This document shows positions 1 through 9,100 of a stretch of 11,692 nt of DNA, in pieces; position 1 is the first letter of the stretch, and every line of letters begins with the position of its first letter. The position numbers and the translations under genes are program-made. Origin of the DNA: DAIOSQ01 sp036752465 (GTDB lineage: Bacteria > Pseudomonadota > Gammaproteobacteria > Legionellales > Legionellaceae). The DNA lies in the NCBI GenBank assembly GCA_036752465.1, contig DAIOSQ010000064.1, positions 1 through 11,692 of the forward strand, in the 5' to 3' direction. The notes below the pieces were generated by a model. That model was given only the letters and a program-made list of their open reading frames with translations, was not told where the DNA came from and ran no database searches.

Positions 1-1
1 A

Positions 2-508
2 TCCAAAATTCAACATCTTAAGTCAGCATTTGCTGCCAATGGCGCCATCACTGCAGCAAACTCCAGTGCCATTGCCGACGGTGCTGCAAGCTTACTGCTG
101 ATGAGCATGCAACAAGCAAAAGCTCGAGGTTTGCGCCCTCTAGCAAAAATAGTCGCACATGCAACGCATGCGCAAGCTCCCCAATGGTTTACCACCGCCC
201 CCATAGGCGCTATTGAAAAAGTACTGCAACGTGCCAAGTGGCAACAACAAGAGGTTGATTTATACGAAATCAACGAAGCTTTTGCAGTGGTCACTATGGC
301 ATGTGCGCAAAAACTCCAGCTGGATCTTGCCAAAGTTAACATTTTTGGCGGCGCTTGCGCACTAGGTCATCCCATCGGTGCTTCTGGGGCCAGGATTTTA
401 GTGACTTTAATCTATGCGTTACAGCAACAAGGCAAAACCAAGGGCATTGCCGCATTATGCATCGGTGGCGGTGAAGCAACCGCTATGGCAATTGAGTTAA
501 TGCCGTAA
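2..508 (+). CDS. Acetyl-CoA acetyltransferase (thiolase), C-terminal part
   Basis: This is the 3' part of a thiolase gene whose start lies before the window; about 168 residues are visible in the frame that begins at base 2. The enzyme joins two acetyl-CoA to acetoacetyl-CoA or runs the reverse cleavage, so it can take up the acetoacetate made by the leucine operon downstream. The C-terminal thiolase signatures are all present. There is an INEAFA motif (Asn codon 272-274), a GGACALGHPIGASGAR block holding the catalytic His (codon 368-370), and a CIGGGEATA block with the C-terminal catalytic Cys (codon 458-460). The N-terminal nucleophilic Cys is outside the window. The GGGEATA ending fits short-chain acetoacetyl-CoA thiolases, but a broader 3-ketoacyl-CoA thiolase cannot be excluded. 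The next gene starts 13 nt downstream, so it is probably co-transcribed. Confidence 0.93.
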   Translation, partial: SKIQHLKSAFAANGAITAANSSAIADGAASLLLMSMQQAKARGLRPLAKIVAHATHAQAPQWFTTAPIGAIEKVLQRAKWQQQEVDLYEINEAFAVVTMACAQKLQLDLAKVNIFGGACALGHPIGASGARILVTLIYALQQQGKTKGIAALCIGGGEATAMAIELMP

Positions 509-521
509 GGTAAGTGACCAA

Positions 522-839
522 ATGAAGACAGCACACAAAGCTTGGCTGTATTTGCTGTTCAGCATGTTAGTGGTATTTTTAGCACAGTATATCAAAATAG
601 GACTGATCTATTTAGATATACTGTACGCGCATGTAAGCTTATACATTTCGCCAATTTTTAGTAACTCAGGCAATGGTGCCATCACACGGACTATAACAAT
701 ATTAACCATAATGCCTCTTATGATGTCAGGGCCGCCAGCGTTACTATATCGATTCGTCAAAAAAAAACCCATGCCCTATTTTTTCGAATTGACCTGGTTT
801 TTTTGGTTGGTTCTGGTGCTAAGTAAAATGTTATTTTAG
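522..839 (+). CDS. Small four-helix integral membrane protein, unknown function
   Basis: A 105-residue very hydrophobic protein that I do not recognise. Four likely membrane segments are visible at about residues 8-27, 29-46, 54-77 and 87-105, with short loops and a basic KKK cluster at 80-82. There is no signal peptide with a cleavage site and no catalytic motif. The ATG at 522 follows an AAGG (507-510) with 11 nt spacing. The gene sits 13 nt after the thiolase stop and 28 nt before liuB, so it is probably part of the leucine-catabolic transcription unit. That makes a role in uptake or membrane coupling of the pathway possible, but nothing in the protein proves it. A run of nine A (759-767) encodes the Lys cluster and would be prone to slippage. 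Placement and hydrophobicity argue that it is a real gene; function is open. Confidence 0.75.
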   Translation: MKTAHKAWLYLLFSMLVVFLAQYIKIGLIYLDILYAHVSLYISPIFSNSGNGAITRTITILTIMPLMMSGPPALLYRFVKKKPMPYFFELTWFFWLVLVLSKMLF

Positions 840-867
840 CTATTTGACGTGCCAGGATGCAGATCTC

Positions 868-2478
868 ATGACGACCATGATCAGTCACATTAATCGACAA
901 AGCGATGAGTTTAAATCTAATTACCAAGCAGCCTCAGCAAGCGTGCAAACCCTACAACGCCTCTACGCTGAAATTGCACTGGGTGGCAACGAAAAAGCGC
1001 GGCAAAGACATTTACGACACGGAAAACTGTTGCCGCGCGAACGCATCAGCTTATTATTGGACCCGGGAAGCTCTTTTCTAGAACTCTCTTTGTTAGCTGC
1101 TTATCAAGTATACCAAGAGGCTGTGCCTGCCGCAGGGATTATTACCGGCATTGGTCGTATCCAACAACAGCATTGTATGATTATTGCCAATGATGCCACA
1201 GTAAAAGGGGGTACTTACTACCCACTCACGGTGAAAAAGCATCTCAGGGCACAAGAAATTGCCGAACAAAACCATTTGCCATGTATTTATTTGGTCGATT
1301 CCGGTGGTGCTTACTTGCCTAAACAAGATGAGGTTTTTCCTGACCGAGATCACTTTGGGCGTATATTTTATAATCAAGCTAATTTGTCAGCTAAGAATAT
1401 TCCCCAAATTGCCGTGGTGATGGGTTCCTGTACCGCTGGGGGCGCTTATGTCCCGGCTATGGCTGATCAAGCGATTATGGTGCGCAAGCAAGCAACCATT
1501 TTTCTCGGTGGCCCGCCATTAGTCAAAGCAGCCACCGGTGAAGTCATTTCTGCCGAAGCCTTGGGCGGTGCCGATATCCATTGTCGTCAATCAGGTGTGG
1601 CAGATTATTATGCTGAAGATGACGCGCATGCTTTAGCCATGGCACGTGATCTGGTGCAATATCTTAACCGCACGCAGCACACACCTGCGCCCATGAACAC
1701 AAACGTCAAAGCGCCCCTGTATGCGGCAGATGAATTGTTGGGCATTATTCCGCAAGATACTCGTAAGCCCTTTGATGTTCGGGAAGTCATCGCACGCATT
1801 GTCGATGCATCCGAGTTTGATGAATTCAAAGCCTTGTACGGCACAACATTGGTGTGTGGTTTTGCACGTTTATACGGTCATACTGTCGGGATCATAGCCA
1901 ACAACGGCATTTTATTCGGTGAAAGTGCCCAAAAAGGCGCCCATTTTATTGAGCTATGCACGCAACGCGCAATCCCTTTGATATTCTTACAAAATATCAC
2001 CGGCTTCATGGTCGGCAGCAAATATGAAACAGCTGGGATTGCCAAGCATGGTGCAAAAATGGTGACGGCGGTTGCCAACGCCCAGGTACCAAAATTGACA
2101 GTGATCATTGGCGGTAGTTTTGGTGCCGGCAATTATGCTATGTGCGGCCGGGCATATAACCCAAGATTTTTATGGATGTGGCCCAACGCCAGAATCTCTG
2201 TTATGGGCGGGGAGCAAGCGGCACAGGTATTGACAGCAATTCATCAGGAAAAATTCACCAAAGCCAAGCAGACATGGTCGGCGGATGAAGAAACAGCTTT
2301 CAAAAACACCATCAGAGCGCAATATGAAACACAAGGAAATCCCTATTACGCCAGTGCCAGAGTCTGGGATGATGGCGTGATAGCACCCCAAGATACCCGT
2401 CACGTGTTAGGCTTAAGTTTATCTGCAGCACTCAATGCCCCTATCCGCAGCACACAATTTGGTGTATTTCGGATGTAA
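868..2478 (+). CDS. liuB: Methylcrotonyl-CoA carboxylase, carboxyltransferase (beta) subunit
   Basis: A 536-residue biotin-dependent acyl-CoA carboxyltransferase. It transfers CO2 from carboxybiotin on LiuD to 3-methylcrotonyl-CoA, giving 3-methylglutaconyl-CoA in leucine breakdown. The N-terminal crotonase-like half carries DSGGAYLPKQDEVFPD and a GSCTAGGAYVPA block (about residue 186 onward). The second half has NNGILFGESAQKGAHF, FLQNITGFMVG and the GGSFGAGNYAMCGRAY oxyanion region. The protein ends in the FGVFRM typical of this subunit, and length matches the family (about 535). The frame is open from a TTG at 844, but I chose the ATG at 868. An AGGA (854-857) lies 10 nt upstream of it, and the protein then begins just before the conserved ISHINRQSDEF segment. 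ATG 877 is the alternative. Propionyl-CoA carboxylase beta is less likely because liuC, liuD and mvaB follow. Confidence 0.95.
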   Translation: MTTMISHINRQSDEFKSNYQAASASVQTLQRLYAEIALGGNEKARQRHLRHGKLLPRERISLLLDPGSSFLELSLLAAYQVYQEAVPAAGIITGIGRIQQQHCMIIANDATVKGGTYYPLTVKKHLRAQEIAEQNHLPCIYLVDSGGAYLPKQDEVFPDRDHFGRIFYNQANLSAKNIPQIAVVMGSCTAGGAYVPAMADQAIMVRKQATIFLGGPPLVKAATGEVISAEALGGADIHCRQSGVADYYAEDDAHALAMARDLVQYLNRTQHTPAPMNTNVKAPLYAADELLGIIPQDTRKPFDVREVIARIVDASEFDEFKALYGTTLVCGFARLYGHTVGIIANNGILFGESAQKGAHFIELCTQRAIPLIFLQNITGFMVGSKYETAGIAKHGAKMVTAVANAQVPKLTVIIGGSFGAGNYAMCGRAYNPRFLWMWPNARISVMGGEQAAQVLTAIHQEKFTKAKQTWSADEETAFKNTIRAQYETQGNPYYASARVWDDGVIAPQDTRHVLGLSLSAALNAPIRSTQFGVFRM

Positions 2479-2492
2479 CCTAAGGACAGACC

Positions 2493-3275
2493 ATGAACAA
2501 TGAAATCATTCTCAAAGAGCAAAACGGTCATGTATGCACCCTTACCTTCAACCGAGTTGAGAAACACAACGCATTTAATGAAAAATTTCTATACACACTC
2601 ATTAACTTGCTCGATGAAACCAAAGCAGATCCAGACATTCGCGTACTTGTTCTCAAAGGCAATGGCAAACATTTTTCAGCAGGAGCCGATCTTGAATGGA
2701 TGCGGCGCATGGCGCGCTACACGGAGAAAGAAAACCACCAAGATGCATTTATTTTAGCCAGATCCATGGCTGGCTTGTATCATTTTCCTAAACCAACCAT
2801 CGCCATGGTGCATGGCGCAGCTATTGGGGGGGGAGCAGGCCTGGCTGCCTGTGCTGATCTTGTGATTGCTGCAGAAACAGCCCATTTTTGTTTTTCTGAG
2901 GTCAAATTAGGTCTAATTCCAGCTGTCATCAGTCCATATGTGATCAAAGCCATAGGGGAACGCAACGCGCTGGCGCTATTTATGACTGCCGAAAATTTTG
3001 ATGCCCACCAAGCCAAAACGTTGCAGCTTGTCCACGAAGTGGTAACACCTGAGACGCTGCTGCCACGTACCGCAGCATTGGCACAACAGCTAGCTGCTAC
3101 CGCACCACTGGCGCTAAAAGCTTGCAAAGCCTTGGTCAGACAAATCGCCAACCATCCGCTGGATGAAACACTGATGACACACACCGCGCAGGTGATTGCA
3201 AATACACGCGTATCCCAAGAAGGTCAACGTGGCATACAAGCATTTTTAAGTAAAACACCACCTATTTGGGATTGA
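2493..3275 (+). CDS. liuC: Methylglutaconyl-CoA hydratase (enoyl-CoA hydratase family)
   Basis: A 260-residue crotonase-fold hydratase that adds water to 3-methylglutaconyl-CoA to give HMG-CoA, the step between LiuB/LiuD and MvaB. Seen in the sequence: the oxyanion-hole segment SAGADLEWM (62-70), the second oxyanion segment AAIGGGAGLAACADL (109-123) and SEVKLGLIPAVISPYV (135-150), which is characteristic of LiuC-type hydratases. Glu136 matches the acid/base Glu164 of rat enoyl-CoA hydratase. The position of the other catalytic Glu (Glu144) is Gly116 here. The ATG follows AAGGA (2482-2486) by 6 nt, and the gene starts 14 nt after the liuB stop. An eight-G run (2826-2833) lies within the Gly-Gly-Gly codons. 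Substrate is assigned from operon position plus the ISPYV motif. Confidence 0.92.
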   Translation: MNNEIILKEQNGHVCTLTFNRVEKHNAFNEKFLYTLINLLDETKADPDIRVLVLKGNGKHFSAGADLEWMRRMARYTEKENHQDAFILARSMAGLYHFPKPTIAMVHGAAIGGGAGLAACADLVIAAETAHFCFSEVKLGLIPAVISPYVIKAIGERNALALFMTAENFDAHQAKTLQLVHEVVTPETLLPRTAALAQQLAATAPLALKACKALVRQIANHPLDETLMTHTAQVIANTRVSQEGQRGIQAFLSKTPPIWD

Positions 3276-3278
3276 TTC

Positions 3279-5240
3279 ATGATCAAAAAGCTCTTAATTG
3301 CCAACCGTGGTGAAATTGCTTGCCGTATTATCAAAACCGCGCAACGCTTGGGCATACAAACTGTAGCCATCTATGCCGTACCTGACCAAGACGCCCTGCA
3401 TGTGACCTCAGCAGATGAAGCCTTCGCGCTCGAAGGCACCAGCGCACAAGACACTTACTTGAACATAACAAAAATAATACAGATTGCCCTAGAAAGTCAG
3501 GTATGTGCCATCCATCCCGGATATGGATTCCTTGCTGAAAATCCTGCTTTTGCTGCGGCTTGTCAGCAACATGGTATCATTTGGGTTGGACCATCGGTAC
3601 ACGCCTTGACCGTGATGGGCTCGAAACAATTGGCCAAACAATTGTTAGCCAATACCGATGTACCCCTAACACCGGGATACCATGGTGATGATCAAACGGT
3701 TGCCACGTTATTAGCAGCAAGCCAAAAAATTGGCTTCCCAGTGCTGCTGAAAGCCGCAAGTGGTGGTGGTGGCAAAGGCATGCGCATCGTTAACCGTGAA
3801 GATCAATTTTTGGCGCAGTTGGCAGGCGCACAACGAGAGGCGCTGGCTTATTTTGCCGATGATACTATTCTGATAGAAAAACTGATTACCTCAGCCAAAC
3901 ATATTGAAATACAAATTATGGCTGATAAACACGGCCATGTGGTGCATCTGTTTGAACGGGACTGCTCAATTCAACGGCGACACCAGAAAATTATCGAAGA
4001 AGCACCTGCTGCCCAGTTATCTCCTGAGCTCAGGCAACAACTGGCGCACGCAGCAACAGCAGTTGCGCAAGCCATCCACTACGAAGGCGCAGGCACTGTT
4101 GAGTTTCTAGTCCGCGGCGATCACTATTATTTCATGGAAATGAATACTCGCCTACAAGTGGAACACCCAGTCACCGAAATGATCACCGGGTTTGATTTGG
4201 TCGAATGGCAATTATTAATTGCCGATAATCAAGTACTGCCAACAACCCAAACCAACATCCAATGCCAAGGACATGCTATCGAAGTGCGGATATATGCTGA
4301 AGATCCCAGTCAAGAGTTTTTACCTTCGGTAGGGCAAATTCACTTTCTCAAGGAACCACAGGGCGAGGGTATTCGCATCGATACCGGCATGCAAGTTGGC
4401 AGTACCATCACCCAATATTACGACCCAATGGTGGCAAAATTAATTTGTCACGGCACTGATCGTGCTATGGCAATCCGTCGCCTACGCATGGCATTATCGC
4501 AGGTTCATATTGGCGGGATCAAAACCAATAAACCTCTTTTGACCGCAATTTTGCAACATCAGGATTTTCAAACCACTGACTACACCACCGATTTTCTGCA
4601 ACTTACCGATCTACTGTTGCCAACACCAGATAAAACTCAAAGTGCTTTTTTTGCTGCAACTGTGGACTATGTGTTGGCTCAAGAAAATTTGCATGCATTA
4701 GCTCTAGAAACGCTTTCTTGGCAAATCATAGGGCATCTGAAGTGGAGCTTACGTTATCGTTTCGAGCAAACCGTGTATGATATAACACTAACCCCACACA
4801 CAGCCCACAGTATAAGCTTGCGTTGTGCGAGCAAAGAAGTTACTTATGACATTTATCATCCGCAACCTGGTCAACTAAAACTCGATGACGGCACACAATG
4901 TCATCATCTATGGTATCAAAACGACGAGGCAGCGATCCATCTGTTTACCACTGAAGGGTCGATCACCGCGCAACGTTTTCGTTGGCAAAAAATGCAAGAC
5001 ACGCATAACCATCAGTTGGTGGCACCCATGCCGGCTACCGTGGTTGCTATCTTAAAAAAAGTCGGGGATATTGTCCAACTCGGCGATAGTTTGTTGGTGC
5101 TGGAAGCAATGAAAATGGAGCACACCATTCGCGCTCCTTATGCTGGAGTGGTTAGAGAGATTTGTTATGAGTTGGGCGCTCAGGTAGCAGAAAGTGCTGA
5201 GCTTATTCTACTAGATGCACGCGAGCAAGTAATACCATGA
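3279..5240 (+). CDS. liuD: Methylcrotonyl-CoA carboxylase, biotin-carrying (alpha) subunit
   Basis: A 653-residue protein with an ATP-dependent biotin carboxylase and a biotin carrier domain; it charges biotin with bicarbonate for use by LiuB. The biotin carboxylase N-domain begins KKLLIANRGEIACRI (3-17) and includes HPGYGFLAEN (79-88). The ATP-grasp part shows the glycine-rich loop SGGGGKGM (161-168) and the catalytic block EMNTRLQVEHPVTE (287-300), with Glu287, Asn289, Arg291 and Glu295. A linker/BT-like region occupies about 450-575. The C-terminal biotinyl domain has EAMKM with the biotin-accepting Lys612 (codon 5112-5114). Length is usual for the family. The start codon lies 3 nt after the liuC stop with only a weak ribosome-binding site, which suggests translational coupling. 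The 3' end overlaps mvaB by 4 nt (ATGA). Confidence 0.95.
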   Translation: MIKKLLIANRGEIACRIIKTAQRLGIQTVAIYAVPDQDALHVTSADEAFALEGTSAQDTYLNITKIIQIALESQVCAIHPGYGFLAENPAFAAACQQHGIIWVGPSVHALTVMGSKQLAKQLLANTDVPLTPGYHGDDQTVATLLAASQKIGFPVLLKAASGGGGKGMRIVNREDQFLAQLAGAQREALAYFADDTILIEKLITSAKHIEIQIMADKHGHVVHLFERDCSIQRRHQKIIEEAPAAQLSPELRQQLAHAATAVAQAIHYEGAGTVEFLVRGDHYYFMEMNTRLQVEHPVTEMITGFDLVEWQLLIADNQVLPTTQTNIQCQGHAIEVRIYAEDPSQEFLPSVGQIHFLKEPQGEGIRIDTGMQVGSTITQYYDPMVAKLICHGTDRAMAIRRLRMALSQVHIGGIKTNKPLLTAILQHQDFQTTDYTTDFLQLTDLLLPTPDKTQSAFFAATVDYVLAQENLHALALETLSWQIIGHLKWSLRYRFEQTVYDITLTPHTAHSISLRCASKEVTYDIYHPQPGQLKLDDGTQCHHLWYQNDEAAIHLFTTEGSITAQRFRWQKMQDTHNHQLVAPMPATVVAILKKVGDIVQLGDSLLVLEAMKMEHTIRAPYAGVVREICYELGAQVAESAELILLDAREQVIP

Positions 5241-6151
5241 CAACACTGCCACAACAAGTGACCATCATCGAAGTAGGCCCACGCGATGGCTTACAGAATG
5301 AACCCCTATTTGTTCCAACCGCATATAAGATTGAACTGATTAATCAATTAAGTCAAACAGGCATCCAGCATATCGAAGTGACCAGTTTTGTGTCAGCCAA
5401 GGCCATTCCACAGCTGGCAGATAACCAGGCAGTTTTTGATGGCATCCGCGCAAATCCAGCAGTTGTCTACTCCGCTTTGGTGCCTAACACACAAGGTTTA
5501 CAACAAGCCATCGCCAGTGGTACACGCCATATTGCGATATTCACTGCCGCTAGTGAGCAATTTAACCAACGCAATATTCATTGCTCCATTGCAGACAGCA
5601 TGGTCAGATCAAAAGCGGTGATCCATGCTGCAAAATTGCAAGGACTGCAAATCCGAGCTTATATTTCTTGCGCATTGGGTTGCCCATATGAAGGGGAGAT
5701 TTCACCGCAAAAAGTATTGGACTTAGCCACAGAACTGTTTAACCTTGGCGTAGACGAGATAAGTCTAGGAGACACCATAGGCGTCGGCACCCCGCGACAA
5801 ACTCAGGCCTTGATCGAAACTATCGCAAAAAAGTTGCCCCTGGCGATGCTTGCCATGCATTTTCATGACACGTATGGCCAGGCAATTGCTAATATCTATG
5901 CCTCATTGCAATGCGGTGTCACTCGTTTTGACAGCTCAGTTGCCGGTTTGGGTGGTTGCCCCTATGCCCGCGGGGCCAGCGGCAACGTGGCCACCGAAGA
6001 TGTATTATATTTGATGCATGGTCTTAATATTGATACAGGTATTGATATCTACAAAGTCGTGGCCGCTGGTGACATGATCTGCAATGCATTGCATCGCCTG
6101 AATCAATCGAAAGTGGCCAATGCTCTTATGGCAAACAAGCAGCAACGGTAG
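5237..6151 (+). CDS. mvaB: Hydroxymethylglutaryl-CoA lyase
   Basis: A 304-residue TIM-barrel lyase that splits HMG-CoA into acetoacetate and acetyl-CoA, the last step of leucine catabolism (liuE in other nomenclature). The N-terminal EVGPRDGLQNEP (12-23) holds Arg16 and the metal ligand Asp17. HFHDTYGQ (208-215) gives metal ligands His208 and His210. The signature SVAGLGGCPYA (234-244) has the loop Cys241, followed by Asn250. These match Arg41, Asp42, His233, His235, Cys266 and Asn275 of the human enzyme. The ATG overlaps the liuD stop as ATGA, typical of translational coupling. Length is normal. The last 26 bp overlap the 3' end of the NRPS gene on the opposite strand, and I see no terminator hairpin between them. 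Confidence 0.95.
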   Translation: MTTLPQQVTIIEVGPRDGLQNEPLFVPTAYKIELINQLSQTGIQHIEVTSFVSAKAIPQLADNQAVFDGIRANPAVVYSALVPNTQGLQQAIASGTRHIAIFTAASEQFNQRNIHCSIADSMVRSKAVIHAAKLQGLQIRAYISCALGCPYEGEISPQKVLDLATELFNLGVDEISLGDTIGVGTPRQTQALIETIAKKLPLAMLAMHFHDTYGQAIANIYASLQCGVTRFDSSVAGLGGCPYARGASGNVATEDVLYLMHGLNIDTGIDIYKVVAAGDMICNALHRLNQSKVANALMANKQQR

Positions 6152-9100
6152 CAGCTCCGGTGGTTAGGTCAACCATTTCTTCCTGCATAATCCGAATAAT
6201 TTCATGGGCAATTTTATTGCGATAGTATGGCGTCAAGTTACTTGAAATCACCACAAAAGGCTGATTATTTTCATCTCGCAAAAAACACGTTTCAAACAAG
6301 TAATCAACCGATAGTAAATCATACTGATACATCTTGAGTGTCTTCATTGGCAAACCAAACAACTGCTTATTCGGTCTATCATCATTGACAAAATTACTCC
6401 AGATATTCAGATACACCGTAAAATTCTTTTTGTCATCTAACAAACTCAAATCAGGAAATAATTTGAGCATGTCATGGTTAAGATCAAACAATCTAAGTAA
6501 CTTGCGATAAAGAAAGATGGATATGCCAGCAAAATAGTATTTGAGACCTTTTCTACGTCGATAAAACCGATTCAAAGAAACCAACTTTAGCAAACTTAAA
6601 CTTTGCTGGAATGCAAGGTGCTTTGTTTTGAAAGCTTGCACTTGTGACAACAAATTTAGCAGTGTTTGTGCCTTATTCAAAACAAACTTCAATGGTTCAA
6701 CACGAATAAAACAACCGATGGTCTCGTCATAAATCAAACTATCACGCGCAGATTTGATGACATTGATAAGAAAAGTATTTTTTACCAGTGCAGCTTCATC
6801 CAAACAATTGATCAACGCGCGAGCAAGCACTGAACTTACAGCTTCATTTAAATGCACATGTTGTCGCATGCAAAATACTTCAAGATGCTGGATAGCTTTG
6901 CTGGGGATAGGCACATAAGTAGAATATACAAAATCTGGCTGCGACTCACCTTGGACTACATATTGACTGGGAAAGGCGAATAAATGTGCATTTTTTAGAT
7001 AATCCACCCAAAAATCCAAGTCTTGACGCACGCGATCTTTATGATTGAGGTGTTCCGCAACAACATAGTCGCTGTACTGCACCAACTCCTGTGGAAAATC
7101 ATAGCTCGAAACATGCGCGTTTGATTTGCAATGTAAGTAAAATTCTGACAGCTCAGCAAAAATGATATCTATTGATAGTCCATCCGCAATAATATGCGGC
7201 ACGGCAATTTGTAATTCATACGTAGCATGTGCCAGCTGAAATAATTTACACCGAATCAATGCGGTTTTGGCCTTCCATGCCTGAAACTTGGCCAAATCAT
7301 CCATTGAGCTCCACAACACGTACTCAACTTCTTCTTCTGCCAGCATGCTGAGATCATGCTCAACCAAATGGCTTGGTTTGAGTTGCTCGATCCGCTGCAC
7401 CGGAATAAATTTTGCAATACGATAAGACAAGACAGCATGCTTTTTAATCAAGCACGCCAATGCCGCGCGCAATACATTGGCGTCAAACTCGCCTTGAAAA
7501 CGCTTTCTTGCAATGATATTGAGTTTAGCGGCCTTAGGTTTAAACGTTTTACAGGCCCAAATAATCGTCTGAAAATCACTTAATGGCAGTGTTTTTTTAA
7601 AAGAATTCAGTTGCTTATGTTGTTTTTCTGGCTTGTTCTGCAACATCGTTTGAGTAATTTCGACCAGATCTCGGACCGTCAATGCATCAACAAATTGCTG
7701 GGGCATAATGTTTATCGCCAGCGTTTCATTAATTTGCGACAGAATGCGCGCAGCAATAAATGAATGACCGCCTAACTCCCAGAAATTTTGATCGATATGC
7801 AGCGAAGACACGCCCAACTCTTTTGACCATATTTTCAAAATCACCTTTTCTAAATGCGACTGCGGTGGTTTTTCATGAGGTGGTTGAATCAGCTCCTTAA
7901 GCTGTATGCTTTCATCCAGTTTCCCATTGGATGTCATGGGAAATGCATGCAAAGGCAACATGACCACGGGTATCATATAGTAAGGAATTTTTTTCAGTAA
8001 AAACTCTCTCAGCTCAGCGGTATCCAGAGATTTTTCCGCATTTTCTGGAATATAATACGCCACCAACTGCTTACCTTGTTGCGGATTTTCTCTGACAAAA
8101 ACTACTGCATCTTGAATAGCAGGATGTTCCGTCAAAATTTGTTCCACTTCATTTAACTCAACGCGAAATCCACGAATTTTTACCTGTCGATCCATGCGCC
8201 CGAGATATTCAAGCATACCATTGGCCAATGTGCGGCACAAATCACCGGTTTTGTATAACAGCTCACCTTTGATGAAAGGATGTGGCACAAAACAATCAGC
8301 TGTTTGCTCGGGCAAATTTAAATAACCACGCGCCAAGCCGATACCACCGATATAAAGCTCTCCTTCCTCACCACAAGCAGCCAACTGACCTTGCTTATCA
8401 AATATGTAATGATACATATTGTTTCCAGGGAACCCTATCGGGACCAAAACTTCTTGGGAAAAGTTGGTATTCTGCGCTATCATGAATTGCGAAAAAGCCA
8501 CCGTAGCTTCTGTAGGACCATATTCGTTAAATAAAACATGGTGATTATAGATAGTCAGCCAGTGTGTGCAATCACGTACAGTTAATTGCTCACCGCCCAG
8601 TATGATGGTGCTTAACGAAGGCAATTCTACGTAATTGATCTTAACTTGCCGCAGTAACTCTTTAAAATAGCTTGGGGTTATCTTGATAAAGTTGATCTTG
8701 TTGCTGGCAATATGATCCAGATAAGCGGAAAAATCTCGTTGGATATTTTCTTCACAAATCACCACAGTCAATCCGAGCATCAATGGCACAATAGTCGTAG
8801 TCACAGCCATATCAAAGGCATAGTTGCTAGACCAGTCAACGCGCATACCTTCCACTATTGCGGCGTATTCCATAAACCAATGCGCATAATTGACCACACT
8901 GCGATGTTCTATCAAAACTCCTTTGGGCTTACCGGTGGTGCCGGACGTATAAATCACATACGCCAGATTGCGACAGTTCAATGGTAAAGGAACATCATCT
9001 TTAGAGTATTTAGCAAACGTATGGACATCATACAGCACAAGCTCGGCTTGCTCCGTAGCAAAACCACCGATCAATTCTTGATGGACAATACAGATGCGGG

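Noticed and set aside
844..867. TTG start at 844 for liuB
   Set aside because: The ATG at 868 has an AGGA 10 nt upstream and gives the usual subunit length. The extra eight residues show no family similarity.
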